A stretch of 64,000 nt of DNA from Micropruina sonneratiae (GTDB taxonomy: Bacteria > Actinomycetota > Actinomycetes > Propionibacteriales > Propionibacteriaceae): positions 457,181 to 521,180 of the forward strand of contig NZ_JAPDHX010000001.1 in the NCBI RefSeq assembly GCF_025972045.1. The letters are read 5' to 3'. Shown here in pieces: positions 56,301 through 64,000 of this stretch (position 1 is the stretch's first letter; every line of letters begins with the position of its first letter). The position numbers and the translations under genes were made by a program. A model generated the notes under the pieces. The model saw nothing but the letters and a program-made list of their open reading frames with translations. It was not told the DNA's origin and did no database searches.

Positions 56301-57445
56301 TGCTGGAACATCCGGTAGGCGTCCGGCGCCTCGCTCAGCGGCAGCCGGTGCGTCGCCAGGGTTTCCAGCCCCAACTCGTCGCCGTCGCGCAGCGCCAGGT
56401 CGAGCAGCTCGTCGGTCCACCGGCGCACGTGGCACTGGCCCATCCGCAGGGTGAGGCCCTTGTCGAACAGGGTCATCATCGGCAGTGGGTCGGCCATGCC
56501 GCCGTAGACCCCCGAGATCGACACCGTGCCGCCGCGTCGGACGCCCTCGAAGGCCAGCTGCAGCGCCGCCAGCCGGTCGATGCCGACCCTTTCGATGGCG
56601 GCCTTGGCGAGGGGTTTCGGCAGTCGGGCGGCGGCGCCGACGATCGTCTCGGCGACCGGACTGCCGTGCGCCTCCATGCCGACGGCCTCCAGCACGGCGT
56701 CCGGCCCGCGGCCGTCGGTGAGGTCGCGCAGCGCCGCCGCGGCGTCGTCGGTGGCGCTCAGGTCGAGGGTCTCGGCGCCGGAGTCCCGGGCCGCCGCGAG
56801 CCGCTCGGGCACCAGGTCGACCCCGATCACCCGGCCGACGCCCTGGTGCCGGGCGGCGCGCACGGCCAACTGGCCGACCGGGCCCAGGCCGAGCACCGCC
56901 AGGGTGTCGTCGGGGCCGACATCGGCGTAGGCGAGGCCCTGCCAGGCCGTCGGCAGGATGTCGGACAGGTACAGGAAACGCTCGTCGGGCAGGTCGCCGG
57001 GCAGTTTCACCGGGCCGAAGTCGGCGTGCGGGACGCGGACGTATTCGGCCTGCCCGCCCGGCACGGCGCCGTACAGGCTGGTGTAGCCGAACAGGCTCGC
57101 GCCCTTGCCCTGCTCGGTGTTCTGGGTGGTCTCGCACTGGGCGAACAGCCCGCGCGCACACATCCAACAGTGTCCGCACGAGATGTTGAACGGCACCACC
57201 ACGCGGTCGCCGACGGCCAGGTTGCCGACCTCGTCGCCGACCTGTTCGACGATCCCCATGAACTCGTGGCCGAGAATGTCACCCTTGGTCAGGAAGGGGG
57301 CCAGCACCCCGTACAGGTGCAGGTCCGAGCCGCAGATCGCTGTCGAGGTGACTCGAATCACCGCGTCCGTGGGCTGTTCGATCACCGGATCGGGGACCTC
57401 ATCGATGCGGACGTCCTCGGGGCCGTGCCAGGTGAGTGCCTTCAT
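56261..57445 (-). CDS. Zinc-dependent alcohol dehydrogenase (formaldehyde-dehydrogenase-like)
   Basis: A 394-residue medium-chain dehydrogenase: CGSDLHLY (catalytic zinc cysteine), GHEFMG (histidine and glutamate), and the structural-zinc cysteines CGHCWMCARGLFAQC. GLGPVGQLAVRAARHQG is the NAD(P) loop. The long central insertion and SLYGAVPGGQAEYVRVP resemble glutathione-independent formaldehyde dehydrogenase-type and S-(hydroxymethyl)-type enzymes. ATG 57445 follows TAAAGT by 6 bases. Its stop lies in copy 2 of the 47-bp duplication. Confidence 0.88.
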   Translation of the reverse strand: MKALTWHGPEDVRIDEVPDPVIEQPTDAVIRVTSTAICGSDLHLYGVLAPFLTKGDILGHEFMGIVEQVGDEVGNLAVGDRVVVPFNISCGHCWMCARGLFAQCETTQNTEQGKGASLFGYTSLYGAVPGGQAEYVRVPHADFGPVKLPGDLPDERFLYLSDILPTAWQGLAYADVGPDDTLAVLGLGPVGQLAVRAARHQGVGRVIGVDLVPERLAAARDSGAETLDLSATDDAAAALRDLTDGRGPDAVLEAVGMEAHGSPVAETIVGAAARLPKPLAKAAIERVGIDRLAALQLAFEGVRRGGTVSISGVYGGMADPLPMMTLFDKGLTLRMGQCHVRRWTDELLDLALRDGDELGLETLATHRLPLSEAPDAYRMFQQKADGCLKVVLTP

Positions 57446-57451
57446 GCTGTG

Positions 57452-57457
57452 ACTTTA
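57452..57457 (-). promoter_or_regulatory. Leaderless-type -10 box for the zinc alcohol dehydrogenase
   Basis: TAAAGT, 6 bases before ATG 57445. Confidence 0.45.
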
Positions 57458-57475
57458 GGCGGGGCCGGCCGCCAC

Positions 57476-60400
57476 TCACGGCACCCCTGGGGGTGGCTGG
57501 TGATCGGCGGGCGGCAGCGCGACCTGGACGATGTGCGGCCGCTCGCCACGGCGGACGAACCTGCCGCGGCCGGGCGGGAAACGTTCGGGGTAGACCCGGG
57601 GCAGGATCTGGCCCTCGCTGCGCTCGCCCGACATCAGCAGCAGCGAGCCGCCGGTATCGCGGGTGACGGTCAGCACCCGGTCGTACATGGCCCGGGCAGC
57701 GCCTGCCACCGGCCGGGTGACGATCAGGTGCAGCTTCAGGTCGCGGGCGCTGGGCAGGTGCGCCAGCAGCGGCCCCAGCGGGTCGGTGCCGCCGGCGCCG
57801 ACGATGTCGTAGTCGTCGACCAGCACCACGATCCGCGGAGTCCGGGCCTGCTCCTCGGCGCTGCGGCCCGGCCGTTGCTCCAGTTCCGACGCGATGGACG
57901 CCGCCAGACCGCGCGCCTGCTGGGCGGTGCGGGCGTGGGCGGCCAGGTAGTCGTCGCCGATGATGGACGGCACGTGGCCACGGACGTCGATCACCGCGAT
58001 GGCCAGCTCGTCGGGCGTGAACCGTTCCATCAACCCGGCCGCCACCGTGCGCAGCAGCGACGTCTTGCCGCACTTGGTGTCGCCGAGCACCACCAGATGC
58101 TGGTCCTCGCCGAGGAAGTCCCACAGCGCCGCCTCCATGGTGTCCTGGCGCAGCCCGATCGGGACGGCGTCCGGCTCGTCGAAGCGGTCGGGCAGTTCCG
58201 CCGGCGACAACTCCAGCGGCAGCAGCCGGATCGGTGCCGCCGCGGGCCCGTTCCAGGACGCCGCCGCCTGCGCCGCCAGCCGCTGCAGCTCGTCGGCGAT
58301 CTCGTCGTCGGGCATCTCGTCCAGCACGGGCAACGCGATCTGGGCCAGGTTCCTGTCGGTCAGCAGGGCCCGGCCGGGGGTGTCGGCCGGCAGCACCGCC
58401 GACAGCTTGCGGTCGATGCCCGAGTCGGCGGGGTCGTTGAGCCGCAACTCGATCCGGTTGCCGAACAGCGCCTGGTGGGCGAGCCGCAGGTCGTTCATCC
58501 GGGTCAGGCTCAGCACCAGGTGGATGCCGTAGCTGGAGGCCCTCTGCATGATGTCGGTGAACAGGTCCTCCAGCTCGGAGAACTCGTTGCGCAGCGCGCC
58601 GAAGCCGTCCACCAGCAGCAGCACGTCGGCGGCGGGCAGCTCGGGCACCCTGCCCTGGCCGTGCAGGGTGCGCAGCTGGGCCAGCGAGTCGATGCCCCGG
58701 TCCTTGAACACCGCCTCACGCTGCACCAGCATCACCGCGATCTCCTCCAGCAGCCGGCGCAGCCGGTCGCGGTTGCCGCGGGCGGCGACCCCGCCGACGT
58801 GGGGGAACTCCTCCAGTCGCTGCAGGCCGCCCCCGGTCAGGTCCATCCCGTAGATGGCGATCTCGCGCGGCGTCCGGGTCAGGCAGGCCGAGACGGCGAT
58901 CGTGCGCAGCAGGGTGGAGCGGCCCGACTGCGGCGCGCCGAGGATCATCAGGTGTCCGCCGGCCCGGGTCAGGTCGACGGTGAGCGGTGCCTGCGCCTGC
59001 TTGGCGGGGTCGTCGGTCAGCCCGATCACCACGTTCAGCGGCGGCAGCGTGGCGTCCTCGGCGATCAGTGAGCCGAGCCCGAGCCGTTCCGGCAGCGGCG
59101 GCAGCCACACCGGCCGGGTCAGCCGGTCGTCGTCCCGCAGTTCCGCCACCGACGCCTCGACGAACGTCACCGAGGTGTCCGGACGCCGCAGCTCCAGCGG
59201 CTGCTCGGCCGGCCCCTCGTCGATCCGGATGCCGTTGAACGCGGGCAGCAGCAGCGGACGCGGCACGGTCAGCACCACCGGCGCGCGCGTCTCGGTCTCG
59301 GCCGGGCCCGACACGTAGCCGGAGCGGAACCGGGTGTAGACGGTGGTGTCGACCTTCAGGTAGCCGTAGCCGGGCATCGCGGGCAGGTGGAAGGCGTCCG
59401 GGGTGTTCAGCACCACCGCCGACTCGGATTCGCTGAACGTGCGCAGGCCGAGCCGGTAGGAGAGATAGGTGTCCAGACCGCGCAGCTTGCCGCCCTCGAT
59501 CCGCTGGCTGGACAGCAGCAGGTGGACGCCGATCGAGCGGCCGATCCGGCCGATCTGCAGGAACAGGTCGATGAAGTCCGGCTCGGCGGTCAGCAGCTCG
59601 CCGAACTCGTCGATGACCACGAACAGGTGCGGCATCGGCGGCAGCTCGGGCCGTTCGGTGCGCAACTGCCGGTAGTGGGTGATCGACGGCGACGAGCCGG
59701 CGTCCTTGAGCTGCTGCTGCCGGCGCACCACCTCGCCCTGGATGGACGCCCGGGCGCGGGTGGTGAGCTGCGGGTCGTCGGCCAGGTTGTCGATCAGCCC
59801 GGCCAGGTGCGGCAGCCCGGCGAACGGCGCGAACGCGGCACCGCCCTTGTAGTCGACCAGGATCATGCTGAGGTCCTCGGGCGGATGGGCCATCGCCAGC
59901 GACAGGATCAGCGTGCGCAGCATCTCGGACTTGCCCGAGCCGGTCGCGCCGATGCAGATGCCGTGCGGGCCCATGCCGAACTGGGCGCTCTCCTTCAGGT
60001 CGAGGTGCACCGGGTTGCCGTGGTCGTCCAGACCGAACGGCACCCGCAGGAAGTCCGAGGGCGAGCGAGGCCGCCACAGCTGGTGCACGTCGATGTCGGA
60101 GGGGGCGTGGACGCCGAGCAGCGCCTCCAACTCCATCACCTGCTCGCTGTGTTCCTCCTCGCGGGCGGCGATCCGGGAGAGCCGCAGCGCGGCCAGGGCG
60201 CGGGCCAGCCCGGCGAAGCCGGCGGCGTCCAGAGCGTCTGGGGTGAGCCGCACCGTGCTCGCCCCGCGGGTGCCCGGCGCGGTCTCGACCAAGGCTTCGC
60301 CGTCGCCGAGGGTGATCCGCAGGTCGACGTCGTCGGGTTCGTCGAGCCGGTCGGCGAGCAGGTGGACGACGCCCACGCCCAGTTCGGCGGGCCGGGCGCC

Positions 60401-61405
60401 CGCCCCGGGAAGCCCGGACGCCTTACCGCCGTGTTCGTCGGCGACGACGAGCAGCCGGGCCGGCGGCTGCACGGCCGCCCCGCTGCGGCGAGCGCCGTGC
60501 ACCTGCTGCAGGCGGTCGGTGAGTCCCGGGCCGAGCACCTGGCCCAGGCCGGCCATGCTGTCGGCGATCCGCCGGGCGGGCACCGGGCCGTCGAACAGTT
60601 GCGGGTCCTGGGCGTGCGGCAGCAGGTCGAAGCCCTGCCAGTCACCGACCCGGTCGGCGGACGCCGCCAGCGCCAGTTGCAGGTCGTCGGGGGACTGCAG
60701 GGCGGCGAGTTGCCCGATCAGCGCCCGGATCAGCGCCACGCCGGCGTCCCGGTCGCCGATGACGGCGACCTGGTGCGCGGTGCGCAGGTCGAGGGCGACC
60801 GGCATGGCGGCCACCGTTGCGAACCGGTCGACCACCGTGGTCACTTCGGCCAGCAGGTACGGGTCCTGTGGCTGCACCGGCGACTCGGCCGGCGGCACGG
60901 TGAGCGCGAACCAGGGCACGTCACCGAGCCCGGCGCGGGCCTGCAGGTAGTCCTCGTCGCGGCGGCGGCGTTCCCACAGGCGCGCCGGGTCGCGGACCAG
61001 GCCGACGAGCGCCTGCGGATCGGGGTGGACCAGGGTCGCGGCGTCCCGGACGTCGTTGCTGCGGGTGCGCAGGTCGACCCGCAACCGTTCCAGGTAGTCG
61101 AGGTAGCGGGTCCGCTGGGCCGCCTGCTCGGCGTTCTTACGGCCCTTGGAACTGACGGCGAACCCCACCCCGGCGACCACGGCCAGCAGGAACACCACGC
61201 CTGCGATGACCAGGAACAACGGCTGGCCGTTGCGCATCACGACCATCATCACCACCGACGACATGGCGCCCACCATCGGCAGCAGGAACTGCAACGGGAA
61301 GCCGCCGGCCTCGGCGACCACCGGGGGCGGCGGGGAGAGCGTCTCGGGTTCGACCGCGGGTATCGGCAGCGTCGAGCGGGTGGGGCGATGCACCAGGACG
61401 GTCAC
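57476..61405 (-). CDS. eccC: Type VII secretion ATPase EccC (three FtsK-like domains)
   Basis: A 1309-residue FtsK/SpoIIIE-type motor of T7SS. Two membrane helices (about 40-58 and 62-83) anchor it. ATPase 1 has an intact Walker A, GATGSGKS (486-493), and Walker B DEFGELL. ATPase 2 has GAPQSGRS, where arginine replaces the lysine, and ATPase 3 has GDTKCGKT. SSQRIEGGKLRGLDTYLSYR is the conserved block between them. GTG 61405 overlaps the MinD-like gene stop (GTGA). It would power export of WXG100/Esx-type substrates; those genes must lie beyond the window. Confidence 0.95.
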   Translation of the reverse strand: MTVLVHRPTRSTLPIPAVEPETLSPPPPVVAEAGGFPLQFLLPMVGAMSSVVMMVVMRNGQPLFLVIAGVVFLLAVVAGVGFAVSSKGRKNAEQAAQRTRYLDYLERLRVDLRTRSNDVRDAATLVHPDPQALVGLVRDPARLWERRRRDEDYLQARAGLGDVPWFALTVPPAESPVQPQDPYLLAEVTTVVDRFATVAAMPVALDLRTAHQVAVIGDRDAGVALIRALIGQLAALQSPDDLQLALAASADRVGDWQGFDLLPHAQDPQLFDGPVPARRIADSMAGLGQVLGPGLTDRLQQVHGARRSGAAVQPPARLLVVADEHGGKASGLPGAGARPAELGVGVVHLLADRLDEPDDVDLRITLGDGEALVETAPGTRGASTVRLTPDALDAAGFAGLARALAALRLSRIAAREEEHSEQVMELEALLGVHAPSDIDVHQLWRPRSPSDFLRVPFGLDDHGNPVHLDLKESAQFGMGPHGICIGATGSGKSEMLRTLILSLAMAHPPEDLSMILVDYKGGAAFAPFAGLPHLAGLIDNLADDPQLTTRARASIQGEVVRRQQQLKDAGSSPSITHYRQLRTERPELPPMPHLFVVIDEFGELLTAEPDFIDLFLQIGRIGRSIGVHLLLSSQRIEGGKLRGLDTYLSYRLGLRTFSESESAVVLNTPDAFHLPAMPGYGYLKVDTTVYTRFRSGYVSGPAETETRAPVVLTVPRPLLLPAFNGIRIDEGPAEQPLELRRPDTSVTFVEASVAELRDDDRLTRPVWLPPLPERLGLGSLIAEDATLPPLNVVIGLTDDPAKQAQAPLTVDLTRAGGHLMILGAPQSGRSTLLRTIAVSACLTRTPREIAIYGMDLTGGGLQRLEEFPHVGGVAARGNRDRLRRLLEEIAVMLVQREAVFKDRGIDSLAQLRTLHGQGRVPELPAADVLLLVDGFGALRNEFSELEDLFTDIMQRASSYGIHLVLSLTRMNDLRLAHQALFGNRIELRLNDPADSGIDRKLSAVLPADTPGRALLTDRNLAQIALPVLDEMPDDEIADELQRLAAQAAASWNGPAAAPIRLLPLELSPAELPDRFDEPDAVPIGLRQDTMEAALWDFLGEDQHLVVLGDTKCGKTSLLRTVAAGLMERFTPDELAIAVIDVRGHVPSIIGDDYLAAHARTAQQARGLAASIASELEQRPGRSAEEQARTPRIVVLVDDYDIVGAGGTDPLGPLLAHLPSARDLKLHLIVTRPVAGAARAMYDRVLTVTRDTGGSLLLMSGERSEGQILPRVYPERFPPGRGRFVRRGERPHIVQVALPPADHQPPPGVP

Positions 61406-62208
61406 GAGGACACCTCCGGGGCGTGCCGGGCGCCGGCTGCGGTGACCACCCGGGCGGCCAGGTCGAGCAGCGCGAGCCGGGTGCGGTACCGGAGCCGGGC
61501 CGGGTCGGGACACTCCGACGCCAGTGCCGGGTCGGCGCCCAGCCAGGCCGCGTCGTTGACCCGGGCCGCCTCGGCCAGCCCGCGCGGGCCCTCGCCGGTG
61601 TCGTGCACCACGATCAGGCAGCCGGTGCCCGGCGCCTGGATCCGGGCCCGCAGGTCGACCGCGGCCTGCAGCCCGGCCCGGTCGGCGGCGGTCACCACGA
61701 CGGTGAGAGCGCTGGCGGCGCGGGCGTCGTCCAGGGCGGCCGGAGCGCCCCAGTCGGTGACCACGAAGTCGAAGAACCGGCTGATCGGCGCCACCGCCTC
61801 CCACCAGCGGCCGGGCGTGCCCTCGGTGTCCAGCGCCCACAGGCCCGAGGGCGTGCGGGCCAGGCCCTCGGTGGCCTGCGCCGAGTCGCGGGCGCCGGCC
61901 CGTTCGGCCAGTTGCCCGGCGGTGGGTATCGCAGGCTCCTCCAGGCCGGCCCGCTGCAGCATCGTGTTCTCCTCCGACGCCGCGGCGACCGCCAGCACCC
62001 GGCGTCCCCGGCGTCCGGCCAGCGTGCGGGCCAGCAACGCCCCCACCACGGCGGTCGGGGCCGCGACGCCGCCGTCGGTCGCCGGGACGCCGAGCAGGCC
62101 CAGCGAGGTGCTCAGCGGCAGCGGCGCGCGGATGGCGGCGTCGAGGCCGGCCAGCCGCTCCGGCCGGCCGGGCAGGGCGCTGTGCAGCACCGCGGCCAGC
62201 GCGCTCAC
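61402..62208 (-). CDS. MinD/ParA-like protein of the T7SS operon lacking a P-loop
   Basis: A 268-residue protein with the alternating strand/helix pattern of MinD/ParA ATPases. The site where KGGVGKT should be reads TDGGVAAPT, without the lysine, followed by RVLAVAAASEENTM where strand 2 usually ends in VDANPD. Later FDFVVTDWGA corresponds to the switch II strand (usually DxPxG). So the fold seems kept and nucleotide binding seems lost or changed. ParA-like proteins (EspI type) accompany some T7SS loci. It is wedged between eccD and eccC by GTGA overlaps on both sides. Confidence 0.65.
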   Translation of the reverse strand: MSALAAVLHSALPGRPERLAGLDAAIRAPLPLSTSLGLLGVPATDGGVAAPTAVVGALLARTLAGRRGRRVLAVAAASEENTMLQRAGLEEPAIPTAGQLAERAGARDSAQATEGLARTPSGLWALDTEGTPGRWWEAVAPISRFFDFVVTDWGAPAALDDARAASALTVVVTAADRAGLQAAVDLRARIQAPGTGCLIVVHDTGEGPRGLAEAARVNDAAWLGADPALASECPDPARLRYRTRLALLDLAARVVTAAGARHAPEVSS

Positions 62209-63509
62209 CCGAACGCCCCGATCAGGTCGGCGAAGACGCCGAGCAGGCCCAGCAGCAGCGGGACGCCGGCCACCACGGCCAGCAGCTCCAGCAGGTTGCC
62301 CAGGCGCGACAACCGGGCCTTCAGGTTCTCGCTGAGCCGGACGCCGACCACCGCGACCAGGCCGAGCGCCAGTCCGGCCAGCCCGGCCAGCGTCCAGCCG
62401 GGCGCCAGCGCGAGCCCGGCCACGGCCAGCCCGGCCATGACCGCGGTGGCGGCGGCGAACAGCGCCAGCCGCTGCGGGGCCAGCGGCAGCACCCGGCTGC
62501 GCAGCAGCAGGATCAGGCCGACGGCCGCGGCCAGGCCAAGGGCCCAGCCGTCGCCACCGCCGGCGGTGCCGAGCTGGTAGCCGGCCGCCCCGGTGATCGC
62601 GGCGAAACCGATGCAGGCCGCGTTCAGCCCGCGGTGGGTGGCGGCCAGGGCGTCGGCCGCTTCGGGCCGCGTGATACTGCCGCCCTCGATCATCCGGTCG
62701 TCCAGCGCGGTCAGGCCGCTGGCCACCATGGCCAGCCCGGGCAGCAGCCCCAGCCCCAGCGCGCCGGCCAGGCCGATGATGCCGGCCGACTCGACGGTGC
62801 CGAAGCCGGCCAGCCCCAGCCCCGCCCAGGCAGCCACCAGCGCCGCCGTGGCCCCCGCCCCGAAGCCGAGGCCGCGATCACCGAAGCCGAGCAGCGCCAC
62901 CAGCGCCAGCAGCGCGGCGGCTGCGCCCAGCCAGGCCCCGGCACCGGCGCCGGCCGGTTGGCCCGCCACCAGTGAGGCCACCGGGGCCCCGAGCAGCCCG
63001 CCGGCCAGCGCGGTCACCGTCCAGGCCGCGCCGTGCCCGCCGCGCCGGGCCAGCAACGCGGCGACGACGCCCAGCCCGGCCGCGGCTCCGATCAGCCACG
63101 ACGCCGGCCACCCGGCCAGCAGCGTGCCGCCCAGCAGTCCGCCGATCACCGCCACCGCCACGCACGCGGCCAGCACCGCCCAGGGCCGCCGCCAGCGGTC
63201 GCCGCGGGCGGCCACCGACTCTCCGGCCAGCTGGGTGATGTCGGCCACCTCGGGCGGCGGGGGCGCCTCGTCCAGTCGCACCAGCCGGACGATGCCGCCC
63301 TGCCGGACGTCCTGCTCGGCCAGGCTGAGTGAGGTGTTCAGCTGCTCGCCCAACACCGTGACCAAGGTCAGCGGGCGGGCCGCCCCGGCCGGCTCGTCCA
63401 GCAGCTCGAGCAGGTCGGGCAGCATCGCCGCCAATGGCTCGTCGTCGGGCAGCACCACCTCGGCGGCGTTGCGGGTGCCGCGGATGCTGAGCCGGATGTA
63501 CTCGCTCAC
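62205..63509 (-). CDS. eccD: Type VII secretion membrane protein EccD
   Basis: A 434-residue protein: an N-terminal ubiquitin-like (YukD-type) domain (about 1-85, RLSIRGTRNAAEVVLPD, QDVRQGGIVRLVRLDEAPP), then about eleven hydrophobic helices rich in Ala, Gly and Leu. This is the EccD layout; EccD forms the membrane pore of the T7SS complex with EccB and EccC. GTG 63509 overlaps the upstream stop (GTGA). Sequence is low-complexity, so the helix count is approximate. Confidence 0.88.
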   Translation of the reverse strand: MSEYIRLSIRGTRNAAEVVLPDDEPLAAMLPDLLELLDEPAGAARPLTLVTVLGEQLNTSLSLAEQDVRQGGIVRLVRLDEAPPPPEVADITQLAGESVAARGDRWRRPWAVLAACVAVAVIGGLLGGTLLAGWPASWLIGAAAGLGVVAALLARRGGHGAAWTVTALAGGLLGAPVASLVAGQPAGAGAGAWLGAAAALLALVALLGFGDRGLGFGAGATAALVAAWAGLGLAGFGTVESAGIIGLAGALGLGLLPGLAMVASGLTALDDRMIEGGSITRPEAADALAATHRGLNAACIGFAAITGAAGYQLGTAGGGDGWALGLAAAVGLILLLRSRVLPLAPQRLALFAAATAVMAGLAVAGLALAPGWTLAGLAGLALGLVAVVGVRLSENLKARLSRLGNLLELLAVVAGVPLLLGLLGVFADLIGAFG

Positions 63510-64000
63510 CGGGTCTTCACGATCTGCTGGGTCCTGGGGTCGATGGTCAGCCCGGTGGCCGGATCGGTGTAGTAGCCCGTCTCGGGGTCGATGTACCAGT
63601 CGATCCGCGGGTCGATCAGCCGCCCGTCGGGGTCGCGGGACAGACCGGTGCGAGGGTCGACCACGTAACCGGTCTGCGGGTCGACCAGCACCTTCGTCCT
63701 GCGGTTGCGCAGGAAGCCGGTGCGTTCGTCCTCGACCCAGTCGCCACCCGGCTTGAGCGGGTTCGCGGCCAGCGCCGCCCGGAACGACGCCACCGCCTGC
63801 TCCTGCTTCTGCCGGCCGAGCAGATCGACCACGAAGCTGGTCCCGACGCACGCCGCGCAGGCCACCGCGGCGGCGACGATCGAGCCCACCGCCCGCTTGG
63901 CGTTGTTGTTCGCCCGTCGCCGGTCGGGCAGTTCACCGAAGGCCAACGCCGAGCCCAGCCGCTGCCGGTGGGTGCGGCTGGTCTCGATCAGGATCTGTTC
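63506..64000 (-). CDS. EccB-like N-terminus with DP-repeat tail (5' end outside window)
   Basis: At least 164 residues, open at the window edge. The visible start (EQILIETSRTHRQRLGSALA) resembles the cytoplasmic amphipathic helix of EccB-like T7SS proteins, followed by one hydrophobic helix (around SIVAAAVACAACVGTSFVV). The C-terminus is not EccB: it is seven repeats of about eight residues built on DP(x)TG, namely DPQTGYVV, DPRTGLSR, DPDGRLI, DPRIDWYI, DPETGYYT, DPATGLTI and DPRTQQIV. The repeat could be a wall- or protein-binding solenoid. It is the first gene of the visible T7SS operon. Confidence 0.5.
   Translation of the reverse strand, partial: EQILIETSRTHRQRLGSALAFGELPDRRRANNNAKRAVGSIVAAAVACAACVGTSFVVDLLGRQKQEQAVASFRAALAANPLKPGGDWVEDERTGFLRNRRTKVLVDPQTGYVVDPRTGLSRDPDGRLIDPRIDWYIDPETGYYTDPATGLTIDPRTQQIVKTR

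Overview
The window is chromosomal DNA from a high-GC actinomycete. Support comes from the diheme QcrC/Rieske QcrA/QcrB plus aa3 oxidase genes, GuaB1, a PASTA-domain kinase, a class II DAHP synthase, a type VII secretion (T7SS) cluster, many GTG starts and many leaderless-type promoters. A member of Propionibacteriales/Propionibacteriaceae fits best, but the genus is a guess. I see no rRNA, tRNA, CRISPR array, phage or insertion sequence. Gene order broadly follows, as I recall it, the Mycobacterium tuberculosis region pepB - gcvT - glycerate-kinase-like - erpA - ctaC/ctaF - qcr - ctaE - trpD - DEDDh/UvrC-like nuclease - NlpC/P60 - acyltransferase - aroG - pknL - idsA2 - metF-like, so most of the window is an old vertical core.

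Layout. 1-9.2 kb: an FAD oxidoreductase running off the left edge, pepA, an iron-type alcohol dehydrogenase, gcvT, two small membrane-protein units, a PspA homologue, a glycerate-kinase-like protein and the Fe-S carrier ErpA. 9.3-19.1 kb: the respiratory core, ctaCDF on the plus strand and ctaE-qcrCAB on the minus strand, separated by a broken proC-like gene and guaB1. 19.3-32 kb: an atypical receiver-domain protein, trpD, a prepilin peptidase, a helical repeat protein, a divergent lysG/lysE pair, a cyclophilin, a stand-alone Lrp-type sensor, a DEDDh plus GIY-YIG nuclease, an NlpC/P60 peptidase followed by a zinc-peptidase lipoprotein, and an esterase. 32-46 kb: lipid acyltransferase, DAHP synthase, a split transketolase behind a GntR-type palindrome, a metallo-beta-lactamase-fold protein, PknL-like kinase, ThiE-like enzyme, polyprenyl synthase, metF, and a HelR/HelD-type RNA polymerase motor whose 3' end overlaps metF. 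46-49 kb: a YbaK-type deacylase, a NarL-type two-component system and a phosphodiesterase. 49-53 kb: infA-rpmJ-rpsM-rpsK-rpsD-rpoA-rplQ. 53-57.4 kb: an aminopeptidase-like hydrolase, two short-chain dehydrogenases and a zinc alcohol dehydrogenase, with a 47-bp tandem duplication at one junction. 57.5-64 kb: a minus-strand T7SS operon (EccB-like N-terminus, EccD, a MinD-like protein without a P-loop, EccC), each gene joined to the next by a 4-base GTGA overlap and running off the right edge.

Two regulatory patterns stand out. About fifteen genes start 6-8 bases after a TANNNT-type -10 box and have no ribosome-binding site, the architecture of leaderless mRNAs. Several intergenic regions carry clean palindromes (upstream of ctaE, the transketolase pair and the two-component system, and between lysG and lysE) that look like operators. 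The least explained structures are the T7SS operon with its degenerate MinD-like protein and DP-repeat protein, the nested inverted repeat at 6.6 kb and the duplicated stop/start junction at 56.2 kb.
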